The position numbers and the translations under genes were made by a program. A stretch of 64,000 bases of DNA, from contig CP121337.1 in assembly GCA_043554545.1 (NCBI GenBank), positions 1 to 64,000 of the forward strand. The letters run 5' to 3'. This stretch comes from UBA7330 sp043554545 (GTDB lineage: Bacteria; Bacteroidota; Bacteroidia; Cytophagales; Cyclobacteriaceae). Every line of letters begins with the position of its first letter. The stretch's first letter is position 1. Shown one piece after another: positions 27,186 to 35,197 of the stretch. The notes beneath the pieces are model-generated. The model did no database searches. It was not told the DNA's origin and was given only the letters and a program-made list of their open reading frames with translations.

Positions 27186-27617
27186 TCACTTCATAGCACG
27201 GTATCTGATATAATGGCTCTCAATATCCTCTGAATCTACATTTTCTGAATCTGTTGCTCCAACAATAATACCCATATCTAAAACTTTACCTAAAGCCGCT
27301 TTCAGTAATCCTTCACCACTCATAATAATCCAGACCTCTCCATTAATTGAAGGTGATAAAGAGTTTTTCTTAGTAACCTTATAGCCTTCAACAAGGTCAT
27401 CTTTCTTAAAAAGTTCAGCTGTTAGAATTGTTTCATCATTTATGTTCACCCTATAAGAGTTGACACCTAGAAACTCAACTGTAACAATCATTCCTGGCAT
27501 TTCAATCCATTCCCCATTTTGCTCAGTCGTTATTGATATCTCTTTAAAGGTGCTTTTTTGACACAGGGCAGTGTTTACTCCAAGAATGATTAATGCTGCA
27601 AAGAATGTGTGTTTCAT
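27186..27617 (-). CDS. Secreted protein of unknown function (element cargo)
   Basis: A 143-residue protein I do not recognise. It has a signal peptide (MKHTFFAALIILGVNTALCQ) and a mature part rich in beta strands: ISITTEQNGEWIEMPGMIVTV, YRVNINDETILTAELFKKDD and a Gly-rich stretch (GEGLLKAALGKVLDMGIIVGA). No cysteine or catalytic motif stands out. ATG at 27617 is chosen because longer readings add a second hydrophobic leader that overlaps the upstream small gene. It lies 25 bases downstream of that gene on the same strand, at the far left of the element. Confidence 0.55.
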   Translation of the reverse strand: MKHTFFAALIILGVNTALCQKSTFKEISITTEQNGEWIEMPGMIVTVEFLGVNSYRVNINDETILTAELFKKDDLVEGYKVTKKNSLSPSINGEVWIIMSGEGLLKAALGKVLDMGIIVGATDSENVDSEDIESHYIRYRAMK

Positions 27618-27642
27618 ACTTGGTTTTGTTATCGTGAAAACT

Positions 27643-27834
27643 CTATTTGGTATTCTTATCGGATCTATTATTGACAAGTGTTTTCCTGACACCATTTGCA
27701 ACAAGAAAAATACCAAATAGTAAAAAGAATAGAACAATAGTTTCTTCAAAATCTAAATCAGTACTAATTCCTAATAAACTGGCAGTAACGCCTGCTGAAA
27801 TAGCAAAACTGATAGTAGTAATCCTCATGTACAT
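27643..27834 (-). CDS. Small two-TM membrane protein (element cargo)
   Basis: A 63-residue protein with two hydrophobic helices (about residues 4-20 and 31-47) and a basic C-terminal tail (RKTLVNNRSDKNTK). The function is unknown. It precedes the secreted 143-residue protein by 25 bases. The start may be the ATG at 27834 or the one at 27828. Small size and lack of a known relative keep confidence low, although helix-turn-helix membrane topology and a positive C-terminus look genuine. Confidence 0.4.
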   Translation of the reverse strand: MYMRITTISFAISAGVTASLLGISTDLDFEETIVLFFLLFGIFLVANGVRKTLVNNRSDKNTK

Positions 27835-27859
27835 ATAAATCTAAAGAATCTTTTAAATT

Positions 27860-28256
27860 TTAATAATACTCCAGCGAGCCGTAAAGCGAACAAAAGGTGT
27901 AGCGAAGCGGAATCCTGGAGTGAGTGGCGAGTCCGAAAGAGGCCTGAAAGGAGGAGCACGGAGTGCGACTGGCAGTGGGAGCGAAAGCGACTATAACCGA
28001 ATGAGGCCGCAGGCGAGCACAAACTAAAGCTCCAGGTAGATGAGGAAACTGGTTGGTGTAACGAACCCGTAGGGCAACCTGTTGTAGCAGATACAGGAGG
28101 AGCTGTGAGGAAGAAGGAAGGTAAAACAAAGATCGTGACGGACTCGGAGTGTAACGGAGACCCAGTTGGGCCTGAAGGTGCTGAAAGCTCCTGAAAGGTC
28201 TGGCAAGAGCTTTGTATGCCAACAGATGACGAACTCCTATTAACCTGCTTTTTTTT
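27860..28256 (+). ncRNA. Candidate large structured RNA in the element
   Basis: About 390 bases that are G/A-rich on the plus strand and rich in short stems closed by GAAA-type loops. Visible helices: ACTCCAG (27868-27874) with CTGGAGT (27915-27921); GCAC-GGA-GTGC near 27957; GCGAAAGC near 27981; GGAGC with GCTCC (27953 with 28029); a CTGGTTG/CAACCTG stem enclosing CCC-GTA-GGG near 28049-28082; and a nested stem in 28168-28201 with GGGCCT pairing AGGTCT around a GGTGC/GCTCC hairpin. A T8 run at 28249-28256 could end transcription. It is not a tRNA, tmRNA or RNase P that I recognise. Minus-strand open frames here are a composition artefact. Confidence 0.5.
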
Positions 28257-28271
28257 ATATTGTGTTTCAAT

Positions 28272-28982
28272 ATGCATGCCTACTTAAAATCCCTGCTTCC
28301 TAAGGTCCAGAAATTCAGTAAAAAGCTAGATAACACAGCTTTACTTGTAGATAAGAAATGGATCGCTCTTGATAACGAGCAAAATCACACTAGTTTCATT
28401 TTTAGGGGAAATGGTGATCTTCTCACTACAAAAGAAGGAAATGTAATTAAGGGTAAATGGGAATATATACCTGATAATAATTTGTTGATTGAACGAGGAG
28501 GGGAAACTGTCCTTTTGAATCATGGTTTTTTTGATGACTCTCTTTTAGTACTTAAAAGAGATGGGACATCAAGTAATTTTGAGGTGCTTTCTGATCCAAT
28601 TGTTTTTGAGAAGTTGAAACTAGCCGCAGAAGAGGAACTTACAGACCCAGAGAATATTGTTAGGGCATACTTTTCATACAAAATCAGAAAAGAGAATCTG
28701 ATTTCTCTTGAAGATTTAAGCCAGCTTTATAAGAAATCATATGTTTCTAAAGACAAAGAATGGATTATTTATCAAAGAGATTCTTCAGAATTTAGAATGG
28801 GAGATATAGTTTACCTAAATGATTTACCATCTCCTAATGGCGTGTACATAATTGGCAAGAAGGAATTAACAATTAAAAAAGGAAAGATAGTTGAAATTGT
28901 AGGTGCTAAAAATAAGACTACACTTTTTGTTTTAATTATGGTAATAATTTTAGCTTATTGGTTATTGATATTAGCATCTTGA
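28272..28982 (+). CDS. Unknown protein with C-terminal TM helix (element cargo)
   Basis: A 236-residue protein not recognised. The N-terminal half has beta strands with a lipocalin/META-like ring (KKWIALDNEQNHTSFIFRGNGDLLTTKEG followed by IKGKWEYIPDNNLLIE), the middle is helical (DPENIVRAYFSYKI, and a YQRDSSEFRMGDIVYLNDLPSPNG stretch), and the C-terminus is one hydrophobic helix (TLFVLIMVIILAYWLLILAS), giving a tail-anchored topology. ATG at 28272 is used; TTG at 28260 is an alternative. It is the only gene of the element on the plus strand and begins 15 bases after the T run that closes the candidate RNA, so it may be regulated by it. Confidence 0.55.
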   Translation: MHAYLKSLLPKVQKFSKKLDNTALLVDKKWIALDNEQNHTSFIFRGNGDLLTTKEGNVIKGKWEYIPDNNLLIERGGETVLLNHGFFDDSLLVLKRDGTSSNFEVLSDPIVFEKLKLAAEEELTDPENIVRAYFSYKIRKENLISLEDLSQLYKKSYVSKDKEWIIYQRDSSEFRMGDIVYLNDLPSPNGVYIIGKKELTIKKGKIVEIVGAKNKTTLFVLIMVIILAYWLLILAS

Positions 28983-29104
28983 AGTATTGTAGATTAGTAT
29001 AAGCGATAGCTTTTTCTTCTTCAGGCATTAATGACTATCTCTTAATGAGAGAAGTGAACCGGACTAGCCGGCCCACCCTGAGAACTGAATAGAGAATATT
29101 TCCC

Positions 29105-29443
29105 CTAGCCAGCCTCTGCCCCTTTTTTTACTTTCTTTTGGGGACTTTCTTCTTTTACAAACTTGTAGGTGTAATCAAGTTCAATAACCTCTCCAGTCTC
29201 TGGAATCTTATATTCATAAGGAACACATTCTTCCTTTACTATCTGGCCTGGAAATTGCTTCCCTATTAAGGCATGACATTGTTCTAGAGGTAATGTGCTG
29301 TAAACATAGGCTTTACTGGCAGATGCGTAAAACATGCCTGTCTTTGGGGATTGAACCATTTCTGGCTCTCCCATAAGTACAAGGCCATGATACTTTGTGC
29401 CATCACCATTTTCTCTTTCATAAACATCTGATACTGTTACCAT
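29105..29443 (-). CDS. Small soluble protein, possible single-stranded-DNA-binding role
   Basis: A 112-residue protein starting MVTVSDVYERENGDGTKYHG and rich in beta strands, with a basic Lys-rich tail (SPQKKVKKG). I do not recognise a family by motif. Its size, beta content, the pairing with a gene II/X-type replication protein and the F/Y-rich strands suggest a gene V-like ssDNA-binding protein, but this is inference only. ATG at 29443 is chosen because the longer reading adds an unconserved MFHKILLK leader. It lies downstream of the DGQHR gene on the same strand, with 384 bases between. Confidence 0.45.
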   Translation of the reverse strand: MVTVSDVYERENGDGTKYHGLVLMGEPEMVQSPKTGMFYASASKAYVYSTLPLEQCHALIGKQFPGQIVKEECVPYEYKIPETGEVIELDYTYKFVKEESPQKKVKKGAEAG

Positions 29444-29470
29444 AATTTTTAGTAAGATTTTGTGAAACAT

Positions 29471-29827
29471 AAACCAGGGTTAGTTCCCTGATCCACATCC
29501 GTAGTAGTGTTGTTGATTTTACATGTTAGTTTGAAAGATCATGTGTATCCGAGTTAATCTAAGTTCTTCCTACAGGGGGGGAGATAACAACCCGGATTAA
29601 TTAAGGGGCGGGGGGACTTATAAGGGTAAGCAAATAGAATAAATAAATAAAATTTTTAAAGGTGACCATAAAGTAGATACTAAATATCTTAATGCTAACA
29701 ATAAAGAATTCCGACAATTAAAATATCTATTTGAATTTGAATTATATGAGGTAGATTCTAAATAAGAGTTGCTACCAGAATCCAGATCAAAGCTTTCTAG
29801 AATGTGACATGAAAAATAGAGTAATTA
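29471..29827. other. Intergenic region with G-rich tract
   Basis: About 360 bases between the small protein gene and the DGQHR gene. The part at 29573-29617 has a run of seven G and later GGGG and GGGGGG runs on the plus strand, which could form a G-quadruplex. The rest is very AT-rich. No gene or hairpin terminator is seen. Confidence 0.4.
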
Positions 29828-32170
29828 TCAAATAAGATGGTTGTAAAACCTTTCTAACTGTCCAACTTCCTCTCTATTTAAACCATTCTCTTTGGTTCCT
29901 TCATGAGCAATTTGATTTCTAAGAGAATTATAGACAGAAATCCATTTTGATTTTTCTGCTTTGCTGTTGAAGCCTAATCCAATATCAATAGAGAATTCTT
30001 CTTCAAAAGTTAAAAAGTCATCAATTTCGGGATCGGGTCTTTTTGTCCAATACTTTTGAATAATTGCCTTGTAATCATTGATATGGAACATTTGTGTCCA
30101 TTCTATATCACGTTGTGGGAGACCTTCTTTATATTGCCTTTCTTTTTCTTCCTCTGCACGATTCTGACATTCACGTTTAATACTATTGATTTCAAGTTCC
30201 CAATAATCCTTAAATAAGAGCTCTATTTTATGAAGAACTGTATTCTTCATGTTCCTCTCTATTTCAATATTATAGCGCCTGGCTTGCTCTTGGAGTTCAT
30301 TATCCTGTCTTTCTTTCCAATCAATAAGATCATCAGGTTCATAATCAGGAAAATTAGAATTGATAATTGATTGAAAGGTTCTTAGCCAAAGGAGGTCTCC
30401 GCCTGTTCCATACTTCCTTTTTAATAAAATTTTTTCCTCATCGTTAATATTATTCAATTCCTTAAGTAATGAATCTAATACTGGCAGCATTTTATCAAAT
30501 CTTTCAGAAGGGCTTGAGTCCAATGTTAGTTCTCCCATATTTGTAAAATACGTATTAAGACTACCTATTACATTAATAAATGCAAAAACCCCACGATTTG
30601 AAACGATTAAAGACTGCTCTTCCTCAAATAAACCCTGGTAATTTTCTTCAACATATCCAAAACCAAGGTTTAGCAAACTGACAATTTTCTTCTTTGATTG
30701 TCTCATTTCTACCTGATGATTTTGATTATGAATATTGTATATGCAGCTCTTACTAGTTTCAGGTAAATACTTATTTCCTTTAGCGTTTGGTAACAAACCT
30801 GACTTTAGAAGTGCAGTGGCAAAAGCCTTAAATGAAAGAATACTAGAATCTTCACCAACACTTATTCTGTTGTATAAAGGGCCATTAGCTGAGTCAGCAA
30901 GCTCGCTAATAATTGAAGAACGAAGTGCCTTTATCCTAGAGTCAGCACGATCTGATTCCCAATACAAATCTTCCTCCAGTGTTAACCTAAGACTCGCTTT
31001 TACTGCCTTTTGGTTTTGGTTAATATCCATAAACATTTCAAGTTGCTCGGTAGACTCAAGTTTCTTAAATGCTACGACAGGTATTGTATTACTTTCCTTG
31101 AATTTAGTATTTGCGTAACCATAAACTCTATGTTGTCCATCAATTATATAGGCAATAGCATAGGCATTTGGGATTTTAAGTGTACCTAGTTTTGAGTTTG
31201 AATGGCTTGTGCCCCCGGCATATTCAAATTGTATAGAATGTTTCCTCTCAGTAAAATTGATGATAATTGAATTTGGGAAAAATCCACCCTCATTAATGAA
31301 TTTGGAAATACCATTTAATCTACTCGGAACAAGTAGTCTTTGATAGGTTGGCATTTCGGCATCATTGACCTTAGTACGATGTAAAACAAATCCTAACTTT
31401 AAGAGGGTGTGAGGTTCTAAAGAAAACATGTAGTATTTCTTTTTACCCATATTTCCCTCTATTGCTGGGACTTCAATTCTTTCCTTACTTATTATCTGAT
31501 CACGAAATAGTAAACCCATGAATTGATAATGAGAGGCGTCTTTGTAATTCTTAATTAAGCTATTTACATAATCATATGCATTGTCGTTGTAAAAAAAACT
31601 ATTAGTCTTGACTAGACGCTGTATTTCTACACTCTCAGGATCAATTCTTAAATTACGAGTGGCAAAAATGTATTTAACCTTAATACCTCTACCAAAAATA
31701 TCATGACAAACTTTCCTGAAACCATCAAGTCTTTGGCTTAATCCCTCAAATTCAGTTTTTAAAGAAGGAGATTTTTTTGGCTTATAGCTTGATTTACATT
31801 CTATTAATAATACCGTCTCGTTATCAATTGCAATAACGTCAATTTGCTTTTTATCTTCAGGATCAGGACCATAGGGTAATTTGAAGTTATCATCGTAGTT
31901 TAAGTATCTATAGCCTAGTTTGTAAAGCTGACACCAGATATCATCCTCAAATAGTCTAGAGTGTTTTTTTGGCCTAAACAGCCTAGACTTAGTTTTAAGT
32001 TCTTTGTCTAGTTCCCAACCGTCTTTAAAATAATCCTCAACCAATGAATGATCAATACTAATCTTTTCATATTGACTGTTTTTCGCACTGAAAATTTTAC
32101 CAAGACGTGATACATCTGAGGTTAATTTACCTTTTATTTCATCAATATCTATTTGCTTTAAAAAAGTCAT
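29828..32170 (-). CDS. PD-(D/E)xK nuclease - DGQHR - HEPN fusion protein, predicted defence effector
   Basis: A 780-residue multidomain protein. Residues 70-130 carry a restriction-endonuclease-like core: KKQIDVIAIDNETVLLIECKSS gives D111 and E124-x-K126. The middle has the DGQHR signature (IIDGQHRVYGYA, 342-353) and FMDINQNQKAV (380-390), the core of DndB-type proteins. The C-terminus has WISVYNSLRNQIAHEG, an R-x4-H motif (R751, H756) typical of HEPN RNases (Swt1-like). Gene start ATG overlaps the stop of the Dam gene by four bases (ATGA), so the two are co-translated. The likely role is DNA-modification-dependent defence; no dndCDE is present. It is AT-rich and lies in a mobile element. Confidence 0.75.
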   Translation of the reverse strand: MTFLKQIDIDEIKGKLTSDVSRLGKIFSAKNSQYEKISIDHSLVEDYFKDGWELDKELKTKSRLFRPKKHSRLFEDDIWCQLYKLGYRYLNYDDNFKLPYGPDPEDKKQIDVIAIDNETVLLIECKSSYKPKKSPSLKTEFEGLSQRLDGFRKVCHDIFGRGIKVKYIFATRNLRIDPESVEIQRLVKTNSFFYNDNAYDYVNSLIKNYKDASHYQFMGLLFRDQIISKERIEVPAIEGNMGKKKYYMFSLEPHTLLKLGFVLHRTKVNDAEMPTYQRLLVPSRLNGISKFINEGGFFPNSIIINFTERKHSIQFEYAGGTSHSNSKLGTLKIPNAYAIAYIIDGQHRVYGYANTKFKESNTIPVVAFKKLESTEQLEMFMDINQNQKAVKASLRLTLEEDLYWESDRADSRIKALRSSIISELADSANGPLYNRISVGEDSSILSFKAFATALLKSGLLPNAKGNKYLPETSKSCIYNIHNQNHQVEMRQSKKKIVSLLNLGFGYVEENYQGLFEEEQSLIVSNRGVFAFINVIGSLNTYFTNMGELTLDSSPSERFDKMLPVLDSLLKELNNINDEEKILLKRKYGTGGDLLWLRTFQSIINSNFPDYEPDDLIDWKERQDNELQEQARRYNIEIERNMKNTVLHKIELLFKDYWELEINSIKRECQNRAEEEKERQYKEGLPQRDIEWTQMFHINDYKAIIQKYWTKRPDPEIDDFLTFEEEFSIDIGLGFNSKAEKSKWISVYNSLRNQIAHEGTKENGLNREEVGQLERFYNHLI

Positions 32171-32991
32171 ATGTTGGTAAATAAGTATTCATTATAATTT
32201 CCTCTATTAGCATCTTTACCTCCAATTATACAAGCCCTTGTTAATTCAATTGGAGTATCCAGATTAAAGATTTCTTTTATCCTATAATGAGCAGCATTAG
32301 TAAGAATGTAGTAAGCACCTATATTCTTTACTTGGGAGATAAACTCAGCTAGCTGATATTGATCGTTCTCAGTAAATAGTCCCTTTTTTTCATTGTATTT
32401 GAAAAACCCGTTATTGTTATGGGTTATTGTATATGGAGGATCAAGGAAGACCAAATCACCTTGTTTAATATTTTTTAATGAATCATAAAAATGTTGAGAT
32501 CTTAGGTGTACACCTTTAAGTTTTTTACTGGCATTTAATAATGCATCTTGATCTAAGAAATGTTTTTTACGATTACCATATGGAACATTATACTGACCTT
32601 TGAGATTAACTCTGTAGATTCCATTGAATGAGGTTTGATTTAAATAAATAAATTGTGAAGCACGGGTAATATCACTATCTGAATTATGGGCTCTCATTTC
32701 ATAATAAAACTCAGAAGTATTTTGGTAGGTTTCCATCAACTTTATGATATCGTTAACGTTATCCCTAACTTGGACAAAAGCATTAATTAAATCTATATTC
32801 CAGTCTGATAAATAGGTTTTTTTTCCTTTTGGTAAGAAAAAGAATACAGATCCACCGCCTAAGAATGGTTCATGATAATTATTAAACTCAAAATCTACAA
32901 TTATTTCTTTAAGATACTTCAGTAGCCAATTTTTGCCTCCTGCCCAACGCAAAAAAGGTTTAGTTGAAGTATTAGTGGGTAAGGTGTTCAT
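32167..32991 (-). CDS. Dam-like DNA adenine-N6 methyltransferase (D12 class)
   Basis: A 274-residue class D12 MTase. It shows the AdoMet-binding motif I set PFLRWAGGKNWL and EPFLGGGSVFFF (41-52), the LSDWNIDLINAF acidic loop and catalytic DPPY (184-187) in FLDPPYTITH. Length and motif order match Dam (GATC) or phage T4 Dam-type enzymes; the actual target sequence cannot be read. It sits upstream of the DGQHR fusion gene with a four-base overlap and would protect host DNA if the partner is a nuclease. The region upstream (33000-33300) holds its promoter. Methylation could also serve as the signal that the DGQHR protein reads. Confidence 0.85.
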   Translation of the reverse strand: MNTLPTNTSTKPFLRWAGGKNWLLKYLKEIIVDFEFNNYHEPFLGGGSVFFFLPKGKKTYLSDWNIDLINAFVQVRDNVNDIIKLMETYQNTSEFYYEMRAHNSDSDITRASQFIYLNQTSFNGIYRVNLKGQYNVPYGNRKKHFLDQDALLNASKKLKGVHLRSQHFYDSLKNIKQGDLVFLDPPYTITHNNNGFFKYNEKKGLFTENDQYQLAEFISQVKNIGAYYILTNAAHYRIKEIFNLDTPIELTRACIIGGKDANRGNYNEYLFTNI

Positions 32992-33328
32992 ATAAGGATT
33001 CTAAGATAGTAATTTCATACCTAATGTTTAAACAGCATAATAGTTAAACAAGAATATAAAATTGATCTAGGAAGTCAGATTAATACAGCTTCTGGCTACT
33101 GAATAGACATTTGAGACAAGTATTTCTCTAGCTTTTGTAATTTGTAAACATAAATAGATAGAATAAAAGCACTATACCTAACTATTAATCAAGTATTCAC
33201 GGCGTATAATAATATTTATGAGATGAGGGTACTTGTACTGAACTATGCACACAAACCGCACACTAATAATTAGAGAAGCTTCATCCGTGTGCGTTAGTAG
33301 CCAATTTTCATACCTTTCTAAACTATGA
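32992..33328. other. Intergenic region with inverted repeat, candidate replication origin
   Basis: About 340 AT-rich bases between the Dam and replication genes. CGCACAC (33257-33263) and GTGTGCG (33287-33293) form an inverted repeat around an AAGCTT, and GCACAC also occurs as a direct repeat at 33247. This sits next to a rolling-circle-type replication gene and is a candidate origin. Confidence 0.35.
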
Positions 33329-34183
33329 TTATTGTCTATCAAATAAGGCCTCTGTAGACTCCTTAACTAATGACTGGAATAACTCCTGAAAACTATTATT
33401 ACTGTAACGCTTTACTAAGTTTGAAATCCTTATTCTTTTTCTCCTTTTTTGATAAGAATTAAAATCTCCACGTAACCATCTACGTGGATTAGAGAACTCT
33501 AAGTAAAAGAGTCGTTCCTTTTCAGTTAAAACATCCAGGGGAAAGTCTTGATCTAAAAGTGTAAATCTGGAAGAAGCCTCGTTTAGTTCATTTACCAAAG
33601 ATTGTTGATTTTCTATATTAAATAGATCATTAAGACAGTATATTCCAGTCTTGTTAATAGCTCTTGATGTTCTTAAGCGCTTCTCAAATCGCAGTATGTT
33701 TATATTCATATTATGTTGTAAACCCTTGTCGTACATCTTTATTTTTTGTTCCGACATCGGGCACTCACGATAATTCATGTTTTTAGATATGCGCGATTGA
33801 AATGGCTTAGAGCCATAAAGGAATGCTGAATTTAATATCCTGGTAACGTCATCAGTAACTATATTCACACCAAACTCCATATTTTGAAGATGAACTTCAG
33901 CAATTACTGGACTAATCATGGATGACAAAGTATTAATCGCTTCAAGGCAGTTTTTAAATGGGAATGAATCTGAATTAGGGTTTCCATTATTGTAAAAACT
34001 ATGCAAACTACCTCTTATCTGGATGCCAATATCAGGGACCAATTTTAGCTTTAGGCCACGATAATCCACTTCTCTGGGGTCGTTTAGTACTTCACCATAT
34101 TTGACACTAAGAGGAAACATTTTCTCAATAAAATCATAATCAAAGTGATCTATCTTAACAAAGAGTTTGAAACCATCAATCAC
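33329..34183 (-). CDS. Phage/plasmid replication protein, gene II/X-like family
   Basis: A 284-residue protein whose middle has the pattern of the phage II/X replication family: QIRGSLHSFYNNGNPNSDSF, VHLQNMEFGVNI, QKIKMYDKGLQ and INILRFEKRLRT. Relatives include filamentous-phage pII, which nicks the double-stranded origin for rolling-circle replication. The signature tyrosines and acidic residues are not all assignable by eye. The start is a GTG at 34183 (four bases after the HTH gene stop); no ATG is available nearby. It indicates that the element can replicate after excision. Coding is AT-rich, as in the rest of the element. Confidence 0.65.
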   Translation of the reverse strand: MIDGFKLFVKIDHFDYDFIEKMFPLSVKYGEVLNDPREVDYRGLKLKLVPDIGIQIRGSLHSFYNNGNPNSDSFPFKNCLEAINTLSSMISPVIAEVHLQNMEFGVNIVTDDVTRILNSAFLYGSKPFQSRISKNMNYRECPMSEQKIKMYDKGLQHNMNINILRFEKRLRTSRAINKTGIYCLNDLFNIENQQSLVNELNEASSRFTLLDQDFPLDVLTEKERLFYLEFSNPRRWLRGDFNSYQKRRKRIRISNLVKRYSNNSFQELFQSLVKESTEALFDRQ

Positions 34184-34187
34184 AGCT

Positions 34188-34454
34188 CTACAAGGATTTC
34201 TTATTTTCCTCTAATAGATTGATGATATCCTTGTAATCATAAAGGATTGTTCCATCTAGTTTGATAAATGGAATGGTCCCCTTGATTCGCATGTTCTGTA
34301 AGCCAGAACTACTGATGCTAAGCATTTTCTCTACATCCCTGGACCGAAGAAACTTTCTTGGCCTTGGGTCTGACTTACTATTTAAAAGGCCTTCTAGGAT
34401 TGAACTCTTTAATGCAAGGAGATCCTCTTTGGTTGCTAATTCGTTGAAATTCAT
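34188..34454 (-). CDS. HTH DNA-binding protein, excisionase/MerR-like
   Basis: An 88-residue protein. After a helix (MNFNELATKEDLLALKSSIL) comes FLRSRDVEKMLSISSSGLQNMRIKGTIPFIKLDGTILYDYKDIINLL, the winged helix typical of helix-turn-helix_17/excisionase proteins that in Bacteroidota accompany tyrosine integrases. It may bind the att region to direct excision, or control replication. The ATG at 34454 is chosen because an 8-base inverted repeat (TGTGCTTT/AAAGCACA, 34457-34480) lies just upstream and is a candidate operator. The replication gene follows four bases downstream. Confidence 0.7.
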   Translation of the reverse strand: MNFNELATKEDLLALKSSILEGLLNSKSDPRPRKFLRSRDVEKMLSISSSGLQNMRIKGTIPFIKLDGTILYDYKDIINLLEENKKSL

Positions 34455-34456
34455 AA

Positions 34457-34480
34457 TGTGCTTTTTGATTACAAAGCACA
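34457..34480 (-). promoter_or_regulatory. Inverted repeat, candidate operator of the HTH gene
   Basis: TGTGCTTT (34457-34464) and AAAGCACA (34473-34480), immediately upstream of the HTH start codon. Position and symmetry suggest autoregulation. Confidence 0.4.
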
Positions 34481-34555
34481 TCATTGGGTATGAGTTCTAA
34501 CAGTGTAAATTGGGTGGTCACACCAGTTATAACGCTGGTTTACAGGGATTTAAGT

Positions 34556-35197
34556 TTACTTATTTTTGTCTTGCTGTATTTGCTCCATCAACTTTTGCAC
34601 TATTTCAGAAGGATTTTCAGGACTTATGCTAGCGGAGTCATCTAAAGAATTGAAGTTGTTGGCTATAGATTTTGGCCCTAAGTGTTTTCCTTCTTTAGTT
34701 AGAAAGTGTTGACTTAGGAAACGATACATCTCCTGTTTGTTAGGAACCTCTATAACTCCAGTTTTTGCTAGGAGTCCAATTAAGTAGGAAAAGTTTTTTG
34801 TGTTTATTCCAATCTTAAACTTTACAGTTTCTTGATTGGCTAATGAGCTAAAGTCACCAATTACTTTTTGAAGTGTAGATATAGATAGATCAATTAATTT
34901 CTCTGCTTCTCTTTCTGTATACCTTTTTAAAGGGACCTGAGGTGCAAATAAGTCTTTGTTTTCCTTTTCAAACTTCAAGGTTTTAAACCCAGACTTTACT
35001 TTGAAAAATTCTTCTAGTAATGATTCAGCTATGAGTATAACTTGTGTAGGATCGTATTGAAGGCATTCCTCCCGGATATAGTCACAAGTTTTGTTAAAGG
35101 GTTCAGCTTCAACTAATCCAACATGTGAACCTTCACGAATCTGTTTAAGGGTTCTCCGGAAGTTGTAGAATATATTGTAAATAGTTTCATTATTCAT
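34556..35197 (-). CDS. Conserved mobile-element protein, RteC-like C-terminal region
   Basis: A 213-residue protein, mostly helical. The C-terminal part (KFKIGINTKNFSYLIGLLAKTGVIEVP, MYRFLSQHFLTKEGKHLGPKSIANNF) follows the pattern of the RteC/RloA-type regions that occur next to integrases in Bacteroidota: a short strand, a hydrophobic helix and a final HF...GPKSIANNF. RteC regulates excision genes in CTnDOT; a similar role is possible but not shown. ATG at 35197 overlaps the integrase stop by eight bases, so the two are translated from one message. A TTG at 35206 is an alternative. Confidence 0.5.
   Translation of the reverse strand: MNNETIYNIFYNFRRTLKQIREGSHVGLVEAEPFNKTCDYIREECLQYDPTQVILIAESLLEEFFKVKSGFKTLKFEKENKDLFAPQVPLKRYTEREAEKLIDLSISTLQKVIGDFSSLANQETVKFKIGINTKNFSYLIGLLAKTGVIEVPNKQEMYRFLSQHFLTKEGKHLGPKSIANNFNSLDDSASISPENPSEIVQKLMEQIQQDKNK

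Noticed and set aside
27825..28277. Long overlapping minus-strand reading frames over the candidate RNA
   Set aside because: All three minus frames stay open because the plus strand is purine-rich and lacks TTA, CTA and TCA; the proteins are low-complexity Ser/Arg/Leu chains without known features.
29828..32991. Classical Dnd phosphorothioation locus
   Set aside because: The DGQHR motif suggests DndB, but dndA, dndC, dndD and dndE are absent and the partner is a methyltransferase.
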